Positions 56,307 to 64,000 of a DNA stretch of 64,000 nucleotides are shown one piece after another. The position numbers were made by a program, and so were the translations under genes. Under the pieces are notes generated by a model that saw only the letters and a program-made list of their open reading frames with translations, was not told where the DNA came from and did no database searches. Position 1 is the first letter of the stretch. Each line of letters begins with the position of its first letter. Origin of the DNA: Hymenobacter siberiensis (lineage in GTDB: Bacteria > Bacteroidota > Bacteroidia > Cytophagales > Hymenobacteraceae). The stretch lies in the NCBI RefSeq assembly GCF_018967845.1, contig NZ_JAHLZZ010000001.1:2914001-2978000 (forward strand), written 5' to 3'.

Positions 56307-56652
56307 ATTCAGGGGGGTAGGGTGAGGATGACCGCTGGTAAAGGTGGTGGGTCCGCCCCCGCAATGCTGTGATGAACGTCATAGCAAGGCATGAGATTTC
56401 TCATCTGGCCAGCCCGGCTGCCGCGATGCATTGCGCCGCGCAAAATCCGCGCTCCAAAACGAGTCCCGAAGCCGGCAGCTGCCCCGGAATTTGTCCCTCG
56501 CCAGGCCAAATCGTGCAGACTAGTTATTCTGGTCGTAATTTGCAGGCTCAAGCTAGTAAAACGGGTACTAGGGTAGCGGAAAGCCGGGCAACGGCCAGTC
56601 AGCTTCCCCGAGTTTCAACCGCCCCGCCAGCAGCCCAGCTTAAGAAATATCT
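56307..56652. other. Divergent intergenic region between the L,D-transpeptidase gene and lepA
   Basis: About 345 bases of moderately GC-rich DNA with no convincing coding frame. Short frames on both strands have shadow-like composition. It must contain the two divergent promoters. A possible lepA -7 region is TAATTTGC near 56536, which is only a partial match, so I did not mark a promoter. Confidence 0.5.
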
Positions 56653-58440
<1,788 letters not shown>

Positions 58441-58444
58441 TTTG

Positions 58445-58472
58445 AAAAGGCGGCTTTCGGGCCGCCTTTTTT
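58445..58472 (+). terminator. Terminator of lepA
   Basis: AAAAGGCGGC pairs with GCCGCCTTTT around TTTCGG, followed by TT. It lies five bases past the lepA stop codon. Confidence 0.9.
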
Positions 58473-58478
58473 ATGCCT

Positions 58479-58582
58479 GTCATGCTGACGAAGGAAGCAT
58501 CTTATCACGGCCGCTTTCGTCAGAATTGCTAACAACATGCGGTGCAAGGCGTGATAAGGTCCTTCGCTGTGCTCAGGATGAC
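58479..58582. repeat. Palindromic intergenic repeat, GTCATGCTGA family, copy 3
   Basis: Starts GTCATGCTGACGAAGGAAGC and ends GGATGAC. The outer arms keep the family's GTCATnCTGA word, but the inner pairing is more degenerate (CTTATCACG...CGTGATAAGG). It lies between the lepA terminator and folD and ends 13 bases before the folD start, so it may be part of the folD leader. Confidence 0.7.
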
Positions 58583-58595
58583 ACATAATCCCCTT

Positions 58596-59507
58596 ATGAC
58601 TTCCGTAACAACCTCCAATCTCATCGACGGCAAGCAGACCGCCGAGGACATCAAAGCCGAAATCGCCATCGAAGTGGCCGCCCTGAAAGCCGCCGGCCAG
58701 AAGGTGCCGCACCTCGCCGCCATCCTCGTGGGCCACGACGGCGGCTCCGAAACCTACGTGCGCAACAAGGTGCTGGCCTGCGAGCGGGTCGGCTTTGCGT
58801 CCACGCTGCTGCGCTACGAAGATGATATTACCGAGGCCGACCTGCTGGCCAAAGTAGATGAGCTGAACCGCGACCCCGAGATTGACGGTTTCATTGTGCA
58901 GCTCCCGCTGCCGGCCCACATCAACCCCGAAAAGGTCATTGAAGCCATCCGCCCCGAGAAGGATGTCGATGGTTTTCACCCCATGAATATCGGCCGGATG
59001 GTGGCCGGTTTGCCGGCTCTGCTGCCCGCCACGCCCTCGGGCATTGTGGAGCTGCTGGCGCGCCAGGGTATCAAAACCAGCGGCAAGCACGCCGTGGTTA
59101 TCGGTCGTTCCAATATCGTTGGTACTCCGGTTAGTATACTGCTGGCCAAGAACCTGGATACGGCTAACTGCACGGTTACTTTATGCCATTCGCGCACTCA
59201 AAACCTGGCTGAAATATGCCGGACGGCCGACATCGTGGTGGCCGCCATCGGCCGCCCCGAGTTCGTGACCGCCGACATGGTGCAGCCCGGCGCAGTGGTG
59301 ATTGACGTGGGCACCACCCGCGTGCCCGACGCCAGCAAAAAAAGCGGCTATACCCTGAAGGGCGACGTGAACTTTGCCGAGGTGGCCCCGCTGGCTTCGG
59401 CCATCACGCCAGTGCCCGGCGGCGTGGGCCCCATGACCATCGCCATGCTTTTGCTGAACACGCTACGGGCCGCGAAGGGCGAAATATACCCGCACCCAGC
59501 CGGCTGA
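58596..59507 (+). CDS. folD: Bifunctional methylene-THF dehydrogenase/cyclohydrolase
   Basis: It converts 5,10-methylene-THF to 10-formyl-THF for one-carbon metabolism. The 303-residue protein has [22 protein letters not shown] (catalytic Lys in YVRNK), [26 protein letters not shown], the NADP site [13 protein letters not shown] and [16 protein letters not shown]. The start at 58596 lies after the repeat. The upstream in-frame extension is in the repeat. A possible link to the hxl pathway through formaldehyde is only conceptual. Confidence 0.97.
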   Translation: MTSVTTSNLIDGKQTAEDIKAEIAIEVAALKAAGQKVPHLAAILVGHDGGSETYVRNKVLACERVGFASTLLRYEDDITEADLLAKVDELNRDPEIDGFIVQLPLPAHINPEKVIEAIRPEKDVDGFHPMNIGRMVAGLPALLPATPSGIVELLARQGIKTSGKHAVVIGRSNIVGTPVSILLAKNLDTANCTVTLCHSRTQNLAEICRTADIVVAAIGRPEFVTADMVQPGAVVIDVGTTRVPDASKKSGYTLKGDVNFAEVAPLASAITPVPGGVGPMTIAMLLLNTLRAAKGEIYPHPAG

Positions 59508-59631
59508 TTTTTAGGAATATTTGGTTATAATTAGCTCCTGGCGTACTTTTAAAGTCCGGCCTTGGGAACGGCGTGTCCTATAGTTGGTGTTCGGGTTGCT
59601 TTGCTTCCTGAGGTTTTTTGTAATAATACCC

Positions 59632-60291
59632 GTGACGTTACTTACTTCTGAATTAATTGCATCTTCCGATGATGTGACGGCTGTGCCCGCCGGAACGCTG
59701 CTGCCCGTAATGGAGCAGTTCTATACCATTCAGGGCGAAGGGTATAACACCGGCCGGGCCGCCTATTTTATCCGGCTGGGCGGTTGCGACGTGGGCTGCG
59801 TATGGTGCGACGTGAAGGAATCGTGGGATGCCGACGCGCACCCCCGCCAGTCGGTAGCGCAGCTCGTAGAAGCCGTGCTGGCTTATCCCGGCCGCGATGT
59901 GGTCATTACTGGCGGCGAGCCGCTGATGCATAATCTGGAGCTCCTTACGGCCGCATTGCAGGCGGCTGGTTGCCGCACCTGGCTCGAAACCTCGGGCGCG
60001 CACCCGCTCTCCGGCACCTGGGACTGGGTGTGCCTTTCGCCCAAAAAATTCAAGGCCCCGCTGCCCGAAGTGTTGGCTGCTGCCCACGAATTGAAGGTAG
60101 TTGTATTTAATGGGCACGATTTTGCATGGGCTGAGGAACACGCGGCGTTGGTTCCGGCCACCACGCGCCTATACTTGCAGCCCGAGTGGAGCCGCGCCGC
60201 GCGCATGACGCCCGAGCTGGTTGACTACGTGAAGCAGCACCCGCGCTGGCAGGTGTCGCTCCAGACTCATAAATACCTCGACATTCCCTAG
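59632..60291 (+). CDS. queE: 7-carboxy-7-deazaguanine synthase
   Basis: A radical-SAM enzyme in queuosine synthesis. The 219-residue protein starts at GTG 59632 (the TTG at 59584 is an alternative) and contains the QueE cysteine motif Cys-(3)-Cys-(2)-Cys in GGCDVGCVWCDVKESW, with the QGEGYNTGRAAYFIRLGG stretch before it. It also has VVITGGEPLMHN and WLETSGAHPL. It binds a 4Fe-4S cluster and SAM. No other queuosine genes are nearby. The PorE-like gene begins 9 bases after its stop codon, probably in one operon. Confidence 0.95.
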   Translation: MTLLTSELIASSDDVTAVPAGTLLPVMEQFYTIQGEGYNTGRAAYFIRLGGCDVGCVWCDVKESWDADAHPRQSVAQLVEAVLAYPGRDVVITGGEPLMHNLELLTAALQAAGCRTWLETSGAHPLSGTWDWVCLSPKKFKAPLPEVLAAAHELKVVVFNGHDFAWAEEHAALVPATTRLYLQPEWSRAARMTPELVDYVKQHPRWQVSLQTHKYLDIP

Positions 60292-60299
60292 CTTACCGT

Positions 60300-62276
60300 A
60301 TGCGTTGCATTTCAGTGTTGGGGGCCGTGCGCCTCGGAATGATGTGTCTGCTGGGCCTGGCCTCTGCCGAAATGGCCTGGGCGCAGCTACCGCCCAAAGT
60401 GCAGATGCCCACCAACACGAAGGCCCGCAGTCTACTCGAAAAAGCGCAGCAGCAAACCAAGGAACGGGACTTTGTCAAGGCCGTTGAGACCCTGAACCAG
60501 CTCAACCAGAAGTTCCCATCCTTCGGCGAAGCCTTCCTGCTGAAGGGCTCCCTGCTGAAAGCCATGGGCGACAACCGGGGGGCGCTGGCCGCCTATCGCG
60601 ACGGCCTGTCCAAAGTAGCCCCCGAGCCGATTCATGCCTCCGAATACCAGCTGCTGGGCGACCTGGCCCTAAGCTACGGCGACTACCAGACTGCCCTCGA
60701 TGCCTACCGGCAGCTGATGAAAGTGGCCCCCAAAGCTCAGAAAAACCTGGCCAAATCGCAGCGGCAGCTCCTCACCTGTGAGTTTGCGCTCGATGCCATG
60801 AAGCACCCCATGGGTGAAGCGCCGCTGCCGCTGCCCGCCCCGCTGAACAGCTTTAAGTTTCAGTATTTCCCGGCTCTTACGGCGGATAACCGGTTCCTGC
60901 TCTTCACGGGCCGGCCGGCGGCCAGCAGTGGCGAAGACCTGTACGTGAGCCGCCAGAACAAAGACGGCTCTATGGGCGCGCCCGTGCCGATTTCGCCGGC
61001 CATCAACTCCAGCTACAACGAAGGCGCGGGCTCGATTTCGGGCGATGGCAAAACGCTGGTTTTTGCGTCCTGTGACCGGCCCAAGGCCATTGGCAACTGC
61101 GACCTGTACATTTCGCGCCGCACCGGCAACAACTGGAGCCCGCCCATTAACCTGGGCCTCAACGTGAATTCTACGGAGTGGGACTCGCAACCCTCGCTCT
61201 CGGCCGACGGCCGAACGCTGTACTTCACCTCGACGCGGCGCGGCGGCCAGGGCCAGGAGGATATTTACGTGACCACCCTACAGCCCGATGGCAACTGGAG
61301 CCCCGCCCAAAACGTGGGCACGCCCGTGAACACCGCCGGTAAGGACATGGCCCCATTCATCCACGCCAGCGGCACCACGCTTTATTATGTTACCGATGGC
61401 CTGGTCGGCATGGGTGGCCTCGACGCTTTTCGGTGCGAAAAGCAGGGGGCCAGCAATTGGAGCAAACCCCGCAACCTGGGCTACCCACTCAATACCTTCG
61501 AGAACGAAGCCTCCCTTTTTATCACTTCCGACAACCAGAAGGGATTCTGCTCGCGCAGCCGGGCATCAGAGGAGCCGCCCGGGGGCTACCGGCTGTCGCG
61601 CGAGCGGCCGGTGGAGCTGTTCGGCTTTGCGGTGCCGCCGGCCGTGAAGGCCCGCGAAACCAGCACCTACACCCAGGGCCGCGTATTTGATGCCAACACC
61701 AAAAAGCCGCTCAAAGCAGAAGTAAAGCTCTACGACCTCGACACCGACGTGCTCACGCAGTTCGTGACTTCCGACCCCGAGTACGGCGACTACACGGTGG
61801 TGCTCAACGAAGGCCACCACTACGCCATGTACGCCGCGGCCGATAAATACCTGCTCAAAAGCCTCAGCTTCGACTATTCCAGCCAGCACCCGTTCAGTCC
61901 CACGGCGCTGGATATTTACCTTGAACCCGTGCGCGCCGGCCGCAGCGTGGTGTTGAATAATCTGTTTTTCGATACTAATAAGTACGACCTGAAGCCGCAG
62001 TCCCGCACCGAGCTCAACCGCCTGATTGAGTTCCTGCGGCAGTACCGCGACGTGCAGATTGAAGTATCCGGCTATACCGACAACGTAGGTGCCCCCGAGT
62101 CTAACATTCAGCTCTCGCAGCGCCGCGCCCAGGCAGTGGTTGAATACCTGTCTGACCACGGCATTTCCACCACCCGGCTGCGCTCCAAAGGCTACGGCGC
62201 AGGCCACCCCCTGGCCGCCAACGATACCGAAGACCATCGCCAGCTCAACCGCCGCATAGAACTGCACATTTTGTAA
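60300..62276 (+). CDS. PorE-like OmpA family protein (TPR, beta-propeller, CRD, OmpA)
   Basis: A 658-residue envelope protein with a signal peptide (MRCISVLGAVRLGMMCLLGL, cleavage near AWAQ). A TPR region spans about 35-165 (LLEKAQQQTKERDFVKAVE). A WD40/PD40-type propeller with repeats such as GKTLVFAS, GRTLYFTSTRRGG and GTTLYYVTDG spans about 180-430. A carboxypeptidase-regulatory-like domain follows (about 455-530, TQGRVFDANTKKPLKAEVKL), then an OmpA peptidoglycan-binding domain (VLNNLFFDTNKYDLKPQS, SGYTDNVGAPESNI). This order matches PorE, a type IX secretion component of Porphyromonas. A lipobox Cys is not in the expected place here, unlike known PorE lipoproteins. Confidence 0.85.
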   Translation: MRCISVLGAVRLGMMCLLGLASAEMAWAQLPPKVQMPTNTKARSLLEKAQQQTKERDFVKAVETLNQLNQKFPSFGEAFLLKGSLLKAMGDNRGALAAYRDGLSKVAPEPIHASEYQLLGDLALSYGDYQTALDAYRQLMKVAPKAQKNLAKSQRQLLTCEFALDAMKHPMGEAPLPLPAPLNSFKFQYFPALTADNRFLLFTGRPAASSGEDLYVSRQNKDGSMGAPVPISPAINSSYNEGAGSISGDGKTLVFASCDRPKAIGNCDLYISRRTGNNWSPPINLGLNVNSTEWDSQPSLSADGRTLYFTSTRRGGQGQEDIYVTTLQPDGNWSPAQNVGTPVNTAGKDMAPFIHASGTTLYYVTDGLVGMGGLDAFRCEKQGASNWSKPRNLGYPLNTFENEASLFITSDNQKGFCSRSRASEEPPGGYRLSRERPVELFGFAVPPAVKARETSTYTQGRVFDANTKKPLKAEVKLYDLDTDVLTQFVTSDPEYGDYTVVLNEGHHYAMYAAADKYLLKSLSFDYSSQHPFSPTALDIYLEPVRAGRSVVLNNLFFDTNKYDLKPQSRTELNRLIEFLRQYRDVQIEVSGYTDNVGAPESNIQLSQRRAQAVVEYLSDHGISTTRLRSKGYGAGHPLAANDTEDHRQLNRRIELHIL

Positions 62277-62850
62277 GGGCGGGGTTACCCATTCCGCGCA
62301 TCAGTGCCACTGGGATGATTGTGGGCTGCCGGCTTTTTCGCCGGTAGCCCCCCTGTTCGGAGAGGTGCTTATGGCACGGTAGCCTTGATGGTGCTACCGT
62401 TGCTGCCCCAATTCGTCGCACCACACCATTCAAAGCCCGCACACCAGCCCGAAAATCACTCATTTACGGGTGCCATGGCTGCTGAAAAGCCACCGTACCC
62501 GCACAGGCCGGCCTGGATAGCAACTTAAACCAACAATTGAGAGAATAGCCCTACAAGGGCTTTTTACTTAAAGTAAGGCTTTAGGTCAGGTGAAATATAA
62601 TTGCATTCGTAAGGAAAAATATATGGTTTGCCCACTGGTAATTTTTTTTCCGGCCTCAGCGACTGATTTTTTTAAATAAGCTATTTGACTGCAAATCAGA
62701 TTGTTATTGAATAATATAAAAACCTTGAAATTAAAAAAGTGCCAGAAAAAGTATTTTTTATTCAAATTGATAATTTGTCTACGTTTGATGAGCCTAATTG
62801 CACTCCAGCAGGGCACTTGCCTTATCTCATCACCATAACCCCCACATTCC
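62277..62850. other. Intergenic region with two hairpins and an AT-rich upstream half of the next gene
   Basis: About 570 bases without a convincing gene. The first part has hairpin GGGCTGCCGG/CCGGTAGCCC at 62323-62350 and a small AGCCC/GGGCT stem followed by T5 at 62547-62566, both terminator-like. From 62580 to 62830 the DNA is strongly AT-rich, ending just before the small secreted gene, and probably holds its promoter. Short frames on both strands look like noise. Confidence 0.5.
62323..62350 (+). terminator. Terminator of the PorE-like gene
   Basis: A 10-bp stem with one G-T wobble and the loop CTTTTTCG, 46 bases past the stop codon. Confidence 0.6.
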
Positions 62851-63225
62851 ATGAAAAACTTATTCCTGGCTACTTGCTTTGCTGCGGGTGTTACCGTTAC
62901 CCCAGTGGCTGTAGCCGGCCCCGGCGACGGCTCTTACTCATACGCCATGATGGCGCGGGCTACCACGCTCACCCGGGCGCTGGCGCAGCACGTACATTTC
63001 AACGAGGCCCAATACCTCTCGGTGAAGCAGCTGCACCTGAATATGCTCACCGAGCGGCGCGACCTGGAGATTATGCTCAACGGCGCAAGCGCGGAAGAGC
63101 TTGATAATCAGTTGTCCCAGGCCCAGCAGCGCTACGAAACCGAGCTGGCCGGCATCCTGCAGCCCCAGCAGCTGCTGGCTTACCAGAACCTCCGCACCAA
63201 TTTTACCGCGCACCGCTTGAAATAG
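62851..63225 (+). CDS. Small secreted helical protein, possibly Spy/CpxP-like
   Basis: A 124-residue protein with a signal peptide (MKNLFLATCFAAGVTVTPVA, cleavage near AVAG). The mature part is mostly helical (LTRALAQHVHFNEAQYLSVKQLHLN, DNQLSQAQQRYETELAGILQPQQLLAY). Helices with LTxxQ-like and EL...LxxxQ...Y patterns resemble Spy/CpxP periplasmic chaperones, though the LTxxQ motif itself is not clear. It stands alone before a strong terminator and converges on citrate synthase. Confidence 0.65.
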   Translation: MKNLFLATCFAAGVTVTPVAVAGPGDGSYSYAMMARATTLTRALAQHVHFNEAQYLSVKQLHLNMLTERRDLEIMLNGASAEELDNQLSQAQQRYETELAGILQPQQLLAYQNLRTNFTAHRLK

Positions 63226-63241
63226 GGGAGGGCAACCTTCC

Positions 63242-63295
63242 CGGCCGGACACGAAAAAGCCCGCTCCATAGAGCGGGCTTTTTCGTGTCCGGCCG
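63242..63295. terminator. Bidirectional terminator, 25-bp perfect stem
   Basis: Exact inverted arms 63242-63266 and 63271-63295 around CATA. AAAAAGCCCGCTC and its complement form the terminator, and the flanking CGGCCGGACACG extends the pairing. It serves the convergent secreted-protein and citrate synthase genes. Confidence 0.9.
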
Positions 63296-63306
63296 ATTGG
63301 CCGGGA

Positions 63307-64000
<694 letters not shown>

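Overview
The window is about 63% GC and looks like a chromosome segment of a Bacteroidota bacterium close to Hymenobacter (family Hymenobacteraceae). This is inferred from type IX secretion sorting domains, a gliding-motility C-terminal domain, a PorE-like OmpA protein, several TAnnTTTG-like promoter boxes (TACCTTTG, TACCTTCG, TACTTTTG), start codons without clear Shine-Dalgarno sequences, and a fused isobutyryl-CoA mutase. I recognised no rRNA, tRNA or CRISPR array.

Layout. 1-13.8 kb: envelope and secreted proteins, ligA, a NodB-type deacetylase divergent from dapA, an O-antigen-ligase-like protein, an HMG-CoA lyase/LutA-like pair, a broken M23 peptidase and an oxidase subunit III. 13.8-36 kb: a T9SS type B cell-surface protein, M1 and M61 metallopeptidases, DUF2147 and NlpC/P60 proteins, kup, an FKBP isomerase, a pseudouridine synthase, three tandem OmpA-domain paralogues, then an aldo/keto reductase, M20 hydrolase, SDR and histidine phosphatase. 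36.2-40.5 kb: a low-GC islet whose only cargo is one AAA+ ATPase gene. Two copies of one IS5-type element and one copy of a second IS5-type element lie in it or just upstream. Removing them with their TA duplications restores an exact 450-codon reading frame. 40.5-49.2 kb: icmF, a SMI1/KNR4 protein, the ribulose-monophosphate pair hxlA-hxlB, an IS4-family element, an AraC regulator and a membrane protein. 49.4-53.2 kb: a likely stress cluster with a six-BON-domain protein, a tandem universal stress protein and a Crp/Fnr regulator. 53.4-64 kb: a second, nonsense-mutated IS4 copy inside a palindromic repeat, an L,D-transpeptidase-like protein lacking the expected catalytic His, lepA, folD, queE, the PorE-like protein, a small secreted protein and the C-terminal part of citrate synthase.

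Two themes stand out. First, mobile and repetitive DNA has reshaped the region: five IS copies with reconstructable target duplications, three copies of a CGTCATGCTGAG-type palindrome, and GTAG-headed palindromes, one of which sits inside the M23 gene. Second, many intergenic terminators are unusually long perfect palindromes (25-36 bp arms), and two of them include the last codons of a neighbouring gene. The best candidate for an undescribed function is the lone AAA+ ATPase islet with the GC-rich, highly structured segment before it. Its function cannot be assigned from sequence alone.
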